Positions 24,886-33,147 of a stretch of DNA of 64,000 nucleotides are shown here, piece by piece; the stretch's first letter is position 1; the number at the start of each line of letters is the position of its first letter. The position numbers and the translations under genes were made by a program. The notes beneath the pieces are model-generated. The model was not told the origin of the DNA and made no database searches. It worked only from the letters and a program-made list of their open reading frames with translations. This DNA comes from ZC4RG30 sp963812195 (GTDB lineage: Bacteria > Pseudomonadota > Gammaproteobacteria > Steroidobacterales > Steroidobacteraceae). The stretch covers positions 1-64,000 of the forward strand of contig CAWEUI010000015.1 of the NCBI GenBank assembly GCA_963812195.1, given 5' to 3'.

Positions 24886-27800
24886 CTAGCCGCCGGCAGG
24901 AGTCAGCTGGCTCGCGTCCCAGTGTTCCACCAGCCGGCCGTCGGCGACACGGAACATGTCGAACCACGTGGTGGTGTAGGTCAGGCCCTTGTGAACGGGG
25001 TGCGGATGCTCGCGCATGGTCACCAGTGCCACCAGGTCGCCCTCGGCGACCATGGCCACGATCGGGGCCTTGATTGCCGCCGCCACGGGCTGCGCGGCGC
25101 GCGTCGTGTAGATGGCATCGAAGCCGTCGCCACCGGTTACGGCCGGACTGTGTTCGACGAAATCCTTGCCCAGATAACGGTCCGCGAGCTCACCATGCCC
25201 CGCATCCACCAGCGTGCGCCACATGTCGAACACCAGATGTTTGTTGGCGGCCAGACGTGGATCCAAGGAGGCCAGCAATGCCAGCTGCGCTGCGCCGCGC
25301 TCCCCGGTGACCGGCTGCGGTCCGCCCTCGGCAGGCAACGGGACGTTCGGCCCGGGCGCGGTCTGCACCGAATGCCAGTGCTCGGCCAGCCGACCATTGG
25401 CCACGCGGAACAGGTTGAAATGAGTGGTGGTGTAGGCGGGCACTCCATCCTTCGCCGCAACGGATTCAAGCAGTGACATCACCACCAGGTGGCCCTCTGC
25501 GATGCTCTGCACCAGCGGCGGTTCGACCAGTTCGGGAATATCGCGGCGGGGCACGCTGGAGAAGATCTGCTTGAACGCCTTGCGGCCCGTGGGCAGCACG
25601 GGGCTGTGCTGGATGTAGCCTTCGGCCAGCAGGGTGTCCGCCATCTCCACATGCCCGGCATCCACCACGCTGCGCCACAGATCGAACACCAGGCGCTTGT
25701 TGGCCGCCAGCGACGGGTCCGGGCTGCGCAGTGCCGCCAGTGGGTCCGGATGTGCCACAACGGGTGCCGGAATGGGTGCTCGCATGTTCGTCCTCACCAG
25801 TTGCTCGACATATGTGGCCACGTCCTGCAGTTGCGCCGGGCTCATGCCGGCGGCGAACGCCGGCATCTTGCCGCGGCCGTTGGCCAGTACCGCACGGATG
25901 CCGTCCACACCGAGTGCGGCGCGGATGCCCTTGCCGCCGCCTTCGCCGCCCTGGCCGTTCTCCCCGTGGCAGTACACGCAGGTGGCCTTGTAGATGCGCT
26001 CGCCAGCCGCGGCGTCGGCGGTGCGATTCGGAGCCGGCGGAGGTGCTGCGGATCGCGCGCCGCCCGCGGGCGGGGCGGGCATCGGACCCACCGTGCCGTT
26101 CAGGCCGAACAGCCATACGCCGTCGCCCTTCTTCGCGCTCAGGAAGCCGCCGCCGGCATAGGCCACCAGCAGTTGCTGGCCCTTGTGCATGAAGGTGGAG
26201 ATGCCGGAATTTACCGGCGCGTCGGTCTGGAATTCCCACAGGCGGGTGCCGTCGCTCGAGTCCAGCGCGATGACGCGCCCGTCGTTGCGGCCCAGGAATA
26301 CCAGATCGCCGGCGGTGGCCAATGAGCCGCTGCGGCAGCCGTCGTTGAAGCGGCGCTGCCAGACCAGGCGATTGGTGGTCAGGTCCAGCGCCGAATAGAT
26401 GCCGCTGCTCGGCACGCCGGCACCGGCGTAACCGCCGCCGCGGAACGAGGCCTTGAACGTGGGCGGCTGGAACTGCGTGGCGTCGGCATGCGCGCCATTG
26501 GCGTTTTCGTTGGCGCAGATGTACATCCAGTGGGTGCGCGGGTCGTAGGCGCTGGGCGGCCAGTTGACGGCCGCCATGGGCGCGTAGAGCCGCGCCTGAT
26601 CGGCGAATGGCGTGAAGATGCGACCCTGGTTGACGAGCCGGTGATCTTCCGGCTCGACCGCGATGCGCTGTGCCACGAGCGCATCGCCGACCGGCACCGG
26701 CTGCGTGGGCGAGGTCGCCTGACGCGGCTCCTGCATGACGGGAGTCTCGTTGATGCCGAGCAGCGGCTTGCCGGTGGTCCGGTCCAGGATGTAGACCCAG
26801 CCGGTCTTGCCGGCCTGCGCCAGCGCCTTGCGCGTCACGCCGCCGTAGGGGGCGTCGAACAGGATGATCGGATTGGGCGCGTCGTAATCCCAGATGTCGT
26901 GATGTACCTCCTGGAAATGCCAGCGGTACTTTCCCGTCGCCGCGTCCAGCGCCACGACCGAATCGGTGAACAGGTTGTCGCCCGGTCGCGCGGCACCGCC
27001 CAGGATCGGACCTGGATTGCCGGTGGAGAAGTACAGCAGTCCCAGCTCCGGATCGATGGCCGGTGTACTCCACACCGGCGCGCCGCCCCATTTCCAGATC
27101 GCACTGTCGGCCGGCCACGTGTCGTGGCCGAATTCGCCCGGACCGGGAATGGTGTTGAAGCGCCATAGCTCCTTGCCCGTGTTCGCGTCGAAGGCGCGGA
27201 TCCAGCCGCGGATGCCCAGATCGCCGCCGGCGGTACCCGTGATCACCATGCCGTTGTAGTACAGCGGTGCGGCGGTGAGGCTGTAGCCGGCCTTCGGATC
27301 GGCCGTGCGCGTCTGCCACAGCACCTTGCCGGTGCGCTGGTCCAGCGCCAGCAGTGTCGCGTCGACGCGGCCCAGGAAGATCTTGCCGTCGCCCATGCCA
27401 AGGCCGCGGCTGACCCACTGGCAGCACACGAACGCATCCCCATCCTGCAGCCCGCTGCGGTACTTCCACAGGATCTTTCCGGTATCCACGGCAATGGCGA
27501 ACACATCGTCCTGTCCGGTGACGATGTAGATCACCCCGTCATGGACCAGCGGCTGCGCCTGGTTGTTGTGCCGGAAATCCGTGCCCGAATCCAGGTTGAT
27601 GTGCCACAGCGCCTTCAGGCCGGCCACGTTGTGCCGATTGATCGCGCGCAGTGGCGAGAAGCGCTGGTTGCCCAGCGTACCGCCGTTGGTCAGCCAACCC
27701 GCATCCTGGGGCCGGCTCAACTGCGCGGCGCTGAATGCCGGCGCGGCGGTGATGGCATCCGCGGCCGGCAGCAGGGCCGGCAGGACCAGCAGCAGGGCTG

Positions 27801-27888
27801 CGAGTCTGGCGAGCTTCGTTGCCGGGAAGGCCAGCACCCGTAATCTTCTGGTCGTGAACTGGATAGAGCGCAGGTTGATCACCGTCAT
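24886..27888 (-). CDS. PQQ dehydrogenase fused to cytochrome c and two SnoaL-like domains
   Basis: 1000 aa, secreted (N-terminal hydrophobic segment to about residue 45). Residues 50-590 form the eight-bladed quinoprotein propeller: WLTNGGTLGNQRFSPL, a vicinal Cys pair in FVCCQWVSRGLG, GPGEFGHDTWPADS and repeated Trp-docking motifs. Near residue 645 is a haem c site, CVYCH, with the Met ligand in GKMPAFAAGM. Two homologous SnoaL-like units follow (about 720-840 and 865-1000), each opening LAANK(R/H)LVFD(L/M)WR and closing FRVA(N/D)GRL.EHW. Quinohaem alcohol dehydrogenases normally stop at the cytochrome. Both SnoaL units could bind or further convert a product. Divergent from the DUF3237 lipoprotein. 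Confidence 0.85.
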   Translation of the reverse strand: MTVINLRSIQFTTRRLRVLAFPATKLARLAALLLVLPALLPAADAITAAPAFSAAQLSRPQDAGWLTNGGTLGNQRFSPLRAINRHNVAGLKALWHINLDSGTDFRHNNQAQPLVHDGVIYIVTGQDDVFAIAVDTGKILWKYRSGLQDGDAFVCCQWVSRGLGMGDGKIFLGRVDATLLALDQRTGKVLWQTRTADPKAGYSLTAAPLYYNGMVITGTAGGDLGIRGWIRAFDANTGKELWRFNTIPGPGEFGHDTWPADSAIWKWGGAPVWSTPAIDPELGLLYFSTGNPGPILGGAARPGDNLFTDSVVALDAATGKYRWHFQEVHHDIWDYDAPNPIILFDAPYGGVTRKALAQAGKTGWVYILDRTTGKPLLGINETPVMQEPRQATSPTQPVPVGDALVAQRIAVEPEDHRLVNQGRIFTPFADQARLYAPMAAVNWPPSAYDPRTHWMYICANENANGAHADATQFQPPTFKASFRGGGYAGAGVPSSGIYSALDLTTNRLVWQRRFNDGCRSGSLATAGDLVFLGRNDGRVIALDSSDGTRLWEFQTDAPVNSGISTFMHKGQQLLVAYAGGGFLSAKKGDGVWLFGLNGTVGPMPAPPAGGARSAAPPPAPNRTADAAAGERIYKATCVYCHGENGQGGEGGGKGIRAALGVDGIRAVLANGRGKMPAFAAGMSPAQLQDVATYVEQLVRTNMRAPIPAPVVAHPDPLAALRSPDPSLAANKRLVFDLWRSVVDAGHVEMADTLLAEGYIQHSPVLPTGRKAFKQIFSSVPRRDIPELVEPPLVQSIAEGHLVVMSLLESVAAKDGVPAYTTTHFNLFRVANGRLAEHWHSVQTAPGPNVPLPAEGGPQPVTGERGAAQLALLASLDPRLAANKHLVFDMWRTLVDAGHGELADRYLGKDFVEHSPAVTGGDGFDAIYTTRAAQPVAAAIKAPIVAMVAEGDLVALVTMREHPHPVHKGLTYTTTWFDMFRVADGRLVEHWDASQLTPAGG

Positions 27889-27969
27889 CCTTCCTGAATC
27901 TCACATGCTGAATCGTGCCGGCGAATACCCACCCAAGATAGCAGTGTCCCGCTGTACCATCCGGCGCGT

Positions 27970-29040
27970 ATGAAGATCAAACTCCTTGCAATATCGGTCC
28001 TCGCGATCAGCGCCGGCGTTACAGCCTGCAGTCTCGTCGGAGGCGGTGCGGTTTCCTCGCAGTCGCGGGTTTCCACAGCCGGCAAGACGCTGCTGCCGGC
28101 CACGGCCTGGAACTGTGGCATGGCCGGGGGCATCCCGGTACCGGAAAGCGGCACGTTGCTGTTGCAGGCCGAGATTCCGCTGGACAACGTCTACGACGTG
28201 GGCCGGACGCCATACGGCCAGCGCACCGTGGCCGTCACGCAGGAAGGCAGGATGAGCGGTCCGAAGATCCAGGCAACCGTATTGCCGGGCGGTCTGGACT
28301 TCGAGCTGGGGCTGGCCAATGGGGTGCAGGAGGTCGAACAGATCCTGGTGCTGCAGACCCCGGACAAGGGCTACGCCATCATGCGCAACGCCGGCACCGG
28401 CATCAGCGGCGACGACGTGCGGGTGGTGTACGACTTCGAAGCGCCGACGGACGGTGCGTATGCGTGGCTGAATACCGGCAAGTACGTCGGCCGCCGCACC
28501 ATCGATGCGCAGCACCGGACGATGAAGCTGTCCATCTATGATGTGAGCAACGTCGCGGTGGCTTCCGATGCGGCGCATGTGGCGCGGGTCGAGAAGCCGG
28601 CCGGGGTGCCGCCCCAGCCCTGGGACTACCGCAAGCCCGGGCCCGGCGAGCAGCGCGGCGAGACCATCCTGGTCGAGTCGGTCAAGTTGGGCCGCGCCCA
28701 GATCATCCGCAACGGCAAGCGCGGCGCGCGCAACGTGATTCCCATCACCGGCGGCACGCTCGAAGGCACCGTAAGCGGCAAGGTGCTGTTCGGCGGTGCC
28801 GACTACCAGAGCCCGACCACCGGCCCGGCCATCGACGCGCGCTACATGTGGCAGACCACCGACGGTGAGGTGATCATCGTGCGCAACGCGGGCCCCTTCA
28901 ACGGCCTGATCCCCACCTTCGAGACCAGCGTGGATGGCAAGTTCAGCTGGCTCAACTCCGGCAAGTACCTCAGCTCGCCGCCCGGCGGCGGTGGCGGCAA
29001 GGGCGGTGGCCTGAGCATCGCCATGTACAAGGTGAAGTAG
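27970..29040 (+). CDS. Lipoprotein with two DUF3237 repeats
   Basis: 356 aa. The N-terminus MKIKLLAISVLAISAGVTAC is a lipoprotein signal with lipidated Cys20. Two similar barrel units follow: VLPGGLDFELGLANGVQEVE then GYAIMRNAGTG, and ITGGTLEGTVSGKVLFGGAD then GEVIIVRNAGPF. Each ends in a WLN(T/S)GKY turn. This is the DUF3237 pattern, function unknown, usually a single unit of about 150 aa. It faces the PQQ-SnoaL gene across 81 bases, so the two may share control and act together at the outer membrane or in the periplasm. Confidence 0.75.
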   Translation: MKIKLLAISVLAISAGVTACSLVGGGAVSSQSRVSTAGKTLLPATAWNCGMAGGIPVPESGTLLLQAEIPLDNVYDVGRTPYGQRTVAVTQEGRMSGPKIQATVLPGGLDFELGLANGVQEVEQILVLQTPDKGYAIMRNAGTGISGDDVRVVYDFEAPTDGAYAWLNTGKYVGRRTIDAQHRTMKLSIYDVSNVAVASDAAHVARVEKPAGVPPQPWDYRKPGPGEQRGETILVESVKLGRAQIIRNGKRGARNVIPITGGTLEGTVSGKVLFGGADYQSPTTGPAIDARYMWQTTDGEVIIVRNAGPFNGLIPTFETSVDGKFSWLNSGKYLSSPPGGGGGKGGGLSIAMYKVK

Positions 29041-29097
29041 CCGGCTGCGCAACGGATTCGCCGCCGGCGAATTCCAGGGCATCCGCAGGCAACCGTC

Positions 29098-30274
29098 ATG
29101 GCACAGGACTTCGACCCGTTGGCGCCGGAGGACTTCGACAGTCCGCACGTCGGAGTACACGCGCCTGCGTCGCGAGTGTCCGGTGGCGCACAGTGACGCC
29201 TGGGGCGGATTCTGGGCGCTGCTGCGCCATGCCGACGTGAGCGCCGCGGCCGGCGATGCCGCGACCTACATCACCTCGAAGCAGAATGTCGTGCCCAAGG
29301 TGGCCTTCACCGGTCGACGGCCGCCGCTGCATCTGGATCCGCCGGAGCACACGCCGTACCGGCGCGCACTCGCGCCATTGCTGACACCCAGGCGCGTGGA
29401 ATCCCTGGCGCCGGTGATCCGCGGACATCTGCCGCGAGTTGCTGGGTGCCATGGCGCGCAACGGCGGCGGGGACATCTGCGAGGAGTTCTCCTCGCGCAT
29501 GCCGATCCGCGTATTCAACGCCTGGATGAACCTCGCGCCCGGCCAGGCCGATGAGCTGGCCGAGGTCGGACGGCGCTACAACGTCGCGGTGCAGGCCAAT
29601 GACGAGGCCACCACCAGGGAAACCAGCCTGAAGCTCTATGACATCGCCCGTGCGGTGCTGGCCGAACGCAAGCGCAATCCGCTGCCGGCCGAGTCCGATG
29701 CCACCAGTGCCCTGCTGGCGGCGCGCGTCGACGGGCAGGCGCTGCCCGAGGAGATGATCGTCGGCACGATCCGCCAGGTGCTGGTGGTGGGCATCATCGC
29801 GCCGACGGTGGTGATCGGCTCGATCGCCGTGCACCTGACCCGGCACCCGGAGCCTGCAGGACCACTTGCGGCGCAATCCGCAACTGGCGGCGGCCGCGCT
29901 GGAGGAGTTCCTGCGGCTTTACACGCCGTATCGCGGCTTCGCCCGCACGGCGCCGCGTCGACGTCACGCTGCGTGGACGGACCATCCCGGCCGGTGAGCC
30001 GATCGCGCTGGTGTATGCCTCGGCCAATCGCGACGAGGAGGTGTTCGAGGACGCCGCCAGCTTCCGTCTCGACCGCCCCAACATGAAGGAATCGGTGGCG
30101 TTCGGCCGCGGGCCGCACATGTGCGTCGGCGCGCCGCTGGCGCGGCTGGAGCTGCGCATCGCGCTGGAGGAATTGCTGGCGCACACCCCGCGTGGCTTCA
30201 CGCTTGCCGGACCGGTGGTGCCCACGCGCATGCCGGAGATCGGCGCGCTGCGCGTGCCGCTCAAGTTCGGTTGA
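29098..30274 (+). CDS. Cytochrome P450, several frameshifts
   Basis: About 390 aa after joining frames near 29150, 29430, 29862 and 29950. Key parts: LHLDPPEHTPYRRALAPLLT (the conserved H-x-x-x-R region), EEFLRLYTPYRGFAR (ExxR), NRDEEVF, and the haem loop FGRGPHMCVGAPLARLELR with the Cys ligand. The I-helix reads VVGIIAPTVVIGS, so the usual acid-Thr pair of AGxDT is missing. No signal or membrane anchor, so a soluble bacterial class I P450 needing a ferredoxin not seen here. Removing the extra C near 29862 gives HPELQDHLR, supporting read error over decay. Confidence 0.75.
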
Positions 30275-30289
30275 TCTGCCGCGGCGATC

Positions 30290-31570
30290 TCAGGCGCGGC
30301 CGCTGATTGCCGCGATGTCGCGGCGGTAGCGCCAGCGTATGGCGCCGACCAGCAGCGCGCCCGTGGCCAGCACCGCGATCACCAGCAGCGTCGGCGCCGC
30401 GAAGCCGCCGCTGCGCTCGCGGGCCAGTCCCATCAGCTGCGGCATCACGAAGCCGCCGGCGCTGCCCAGGATGTTGATGCCCACCACCGCCACGCTGAAC
30501 TCGGCGGGGCCGAGCAGTTGCGTGGGGATGGCCCAGAAGCCGCCCTGTGCGGCGCCCAGGCCCAGTCCGGCGATCAGCAGCAGCGCGGCCGCGGCGATGC
30601 CCGGGCCCAGCTGCCAGGCGCCAAGCAGTGCGGCGGCGGCCAGCAGCGCAGGTACGGCCACGTGCCGATAACGCTCGCCGGTGCGATCCGAATGACGCGC
30701 GTTGCAGTACATGCCGAAGGCCACGCCCACCCAGGGCAGCGCGCCGGCAAAGCCGACCGCCAGCGGCCCGAAGCCGGTCAGCGATTGGATGATCTGCGGC
30801 AGCCAGAAGATCACGCCGTAGGAGCCGCACAGCAGGCAGAACCACAGCAGGCCGGCCAGCGGCACGATGGGCCGGGCGAGAATGCGCCAGTCGTTGCGCC
30901 GTGCCGGATCGGCGCGATGCGCGGCATGGGTGGCGAGCCAGGCGCGCTCGGCGCCGGAGAGAAAGCCCGCGTCAGCGGGCTTGTCCGGAAAGTAGAACAG
31001 CGCCGCGATGCCCGCCAGCAAGGTGGGCACGGCCTCGGCGATGAACATGAAGCGCCAGGGGGCGAGCGGCAGGCCATGGTCCATGCCCAGCAGCCATCCC
31101 GACAGCGGCGAGCCGATGATGACCGACGCCGGAATAGCCAGTGCCGGCATCGTGAACGTGGTGGCGCGCTCGCGTTCGGTGGCGAACTGGCTCAGGTACA
31201 GCACGATGCCGGGCGCCAGCCCGCCCTCGGCGACGCCGACCAGCGCGCGCAATGCGTAGAACTGCAGGTGGCTGGTGACGCCGCCCAGCGCCCCCGCGGC
31301 CAGACCCCACAGCAGTGCACAGCAGGCGAGCCAGCGGCGGGTGCCCACCCGCTGCAGCAGCCACAGGCTCGGATACTGACCGGCCAGGAAGCCGGCAAAC
31401 AGGATGCCGGCACCGAAGCCATACTGCGACGGCGAGAGACCCAGATCCGCGTTCATCGCCGCCGCGGCAAAGCCGACGTTGGCCCGGTCCAGCGAACTGA
31501 GCAGCATGAAGCCGATGCAGGGCAACGCCAGCCGCGCGCGCACCTTCGCGGCCAGCGCGGCCTGATCCAT
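30290..31570 (-). CDS. MFS transporter, anion:cation symporter type
   Basis: 426 aa from the ATG at 31570, which has GGGAG 6 bases upstream. Helix 1 with SSLDRANVGFAAAAMNADLGLS is the hallmark of the phthalate/tartrate/glucarate (ACS) branch. Eleven further helices follow, with AEGGLAPGIVLYLS and a central loop rich in Arg and Asp (AHRADPARRNDWRIL). It lies 26 bases after the serine hydrolase on the same strand and is convergent with the P450. It probably imports an organic anion such as a sugar acid or aromatic acid. Confidence 0.8.
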   Translation of the reverse strand: MDQAALAAKVRARLALPCIGFMLLSSLDRANVGFAAAAMNADLGLSPSQYGFGAGILFAGFLAGQYPSLWLLQRVGTRRWLACCALLWGLAAGALGGVTSHLQFYALRALVGVAEGGLAPGIVLYLSQFATERERATTFTMPALAIPASVIIGSPLSGWLLGMDHGLPLAPWRFMFIAEAVPTLLAGIAALFYFPDKPADAGFLSGAERAWLATHAAHRADPARRNDWRILARPIVPLAGLLWFCLLCGSYGVIFWLPQIIQSLTGFGPLAVGFAGALPWVGVAFGMYCNARHSDRTGERYRHVAVPALLAAAALLGAWQLGPGIAAAALLLIAGLGLGAAQGGFWAIPTQLLGPAEFSVAVVGINILGSAGGFVMPQLMGLARERSGGFAAPTLLVIAVLATGALLVGAIRWRYRRDIAAISGRA

Positions 31571-31596
31571 GCCGGCTCCCGGTCGCAGCACTGCGC

Positions 31597-32886
31597 TCAA
31601 TCGGCTATCGCCTGGTAGACCAGCGTCTCGAAGTCCGTCGCCATGCGCGGACCGTCCGACCCGCCCATCTTCTGGACCATGAACACGGCGACCAGATCCT
31701 CGCTGCGATCCACGAAGAAATGCGTGCCGGCGGCGCCGGACCAGCCGAAGGTTCCCGCGGAGGTGAGATTGCCGGCCAGGGCCGGATCGGTGACGACCCG
31801 CACTCCGAGGCCGTAGCCTTCGCCATGCACCACGCCGCCGCCGGGCGCGCCGCGCAGCACGCCGGCCGGCAGGTGATTGGTGTCCATCAGGTCGATGGTC
31901 TTGCGCGACAGGATGCGCACGCCGTCCAGTTCGCCGGAGTTGACCAGCATCTGCGCAAAGCGCCCGTAATCGGCGGCCGTCGCGGACACGCTGAAACCGC
32001 CGAACACGCGGCTGGCTGCGCCGGGTGCATCCAGCGCTCCGGTGGGCACGAGCTTGCCGGCATCGTCCGGGCCGTAGATGACCGCGAACTGGTCCTTGAG
32101 CGCGTCCGGCCGACCGAACAGCATGTGCTTGAGTCCCAGCGGTTCGAAGATGCGCTGCCGCACGAACTGGTCGAACGGCATGCCCGACAACACCTCCACC
32201 AGCCGCGCCTGCACATCGGCCGAGACCGAGTAGATCCACTGCGTCCCGGGTTCGTAGGCAAGCGGCAACGTGCCCAGCCGCTGCGTCAGGTCCGCGAGCG
32301 TGCCGCCCAGCACGTTCGCTTCGCGATACGCCTTGTCGATGCCGCGTTTGCCGGCCGGCCCGTACAGGAAGCCGGCCGTGTGGCGGAATACATCCTCGAT
32401 CGTCGGTTGGCGCTTCGGTTCACGCAATATCATCCGGCCGCCGGGTCCGTCCGCGACGTACAGCTTCAGGTTGGCCAGTTCCGGCAGGTAGCGCGCGACC
32501 GGATCACCGAGCTGGAACCGACCCTCCTCATAGAGCATCAGCAGCGCGACGCTGGTGACCGGCTTGGTCATCGAATAGACATAGAAATAGGTGTCGGGGG
32601 CCATCGGGCGCCTGGCCGCGATGTCGGCCAGCCCATAGGCGTCCTCATGCACCACCTGGCCGTGGCGCGCGACGTAGGTGACGATGCCGGCGATCTGTCC
32701 GGCGTCCACGAGCTGGTGGAAATGCTGGTCGAGGCGCTGCAGGCGCTGTATCGACATGCCGGCATGCAGATCCGTGTCGGGCGCTGCCGCGGCGCCGTTG
32801 CGGCATCCGCTGGCGCATGCCGCGAGCGACACCGCCATGACGATGCGCGCCCACGTCCTGCCGGTCGAGGTCGTTGTGATCCCCAT
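31597..32886 (-). CDS. Serine hydrolase, beta-lactamase class C family, lipoprotein
   Basis: 429 aa. The signal ends SLAACASGC, a probable lipobox. SMTKPV near residue 105 is the SxxK active site; YSVSAD near 220 stands at the Y-x-N position, with Ser for Asn being looser than in true beta-lactamases; GWSGAAGTHFFVD near 380 fills the third box. The family (EstB-like) contains esterases, lactonases and peptidases more often than lactamases. It is transcribed with the downstream MFS gene. Likely an envelope esterase. Confidence 0.8.
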   Translation of the reverse strand: MGITTTSTGRTWARIVMAVSLAACASGCRNGAAAAPDTDLHAGMSIQRLQRLDQHFHQLVDAGQIAGIVTYVARHGQVVHEDAYGLADIAARRPMAPDTYFYVYSMTKPVTSVALLMLYEEGRFQLGDPVARYLPELANLKLYVADGPGGRMILREPKRQPTIEDVFRHTAGFLYGPAGKRGIDKAYREANVLGGTLADLTQRLGTLPLAYEPGTQWIYSVSADVQARLVEVLSGMPFDQFVRQRIFEPLGLKHMLFGRPDALKDQFAVIYGPDDAGKLVPTGALDAPGAASRVFGGFSVSATAADYGRFAQMLVNSGELDGVRILSRKTIDLMDTNHLPAGVLRGAPGGGVVHGEGYGLGVRVVTDPALAGNLTSAGTFGWSGAAGTHFFVDRSEDLVAVFMVQKMGGSDGPRMATDFETLVYQAIAD

Positions 32887-33147
32887 GCTGCCCCCTGTTG
32901 CGGTTGCTTGTTCTTGTGCGCGCCCAGTCCCGCCGCGTCCGGGGGATTATGCCTGTCGCGGCAACTGCGCGGATGATACCGCGCACATCTCATGGTTAGC
33001 GCTGGTGCATCAAAATCCGTTTTTCCGATGCCAGGCAGCACGCGCCATTAGAATTCCCGGCGGCAATCGTGCGCGGCGCACCGACGTTCACCATGGTCTT
33101 CAAGTGCACGCGTGACCCGTGAAGCCACAGGAAGGGGGGAGGCAGAC
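32887..33147. other. Divergent intergenic region
   Basis: 261 bases separating the leftward serine hydrolase and the rightward hydrolase fusion gene. It must hold both promoters. An A+T-richer patch with ATCAAAATCCGTTTTTCC lies near 33009-33026. No clear operator dyad was found. Confidence 0.5.

Noticed and set aside
31571..32239. In-frame upstream extension of the MFS gene at 30.3 kb
   Set aside because: It overlaps the serine hydrolase gene and has no membrane or MFS features; the ATG at 31570 has a proper ribosome-binding site.
32990..33012. Possible LacI-type operator around TTAGCGCTGG
   Set aside because: Only the central six bases are symmetric; the arms do not match.
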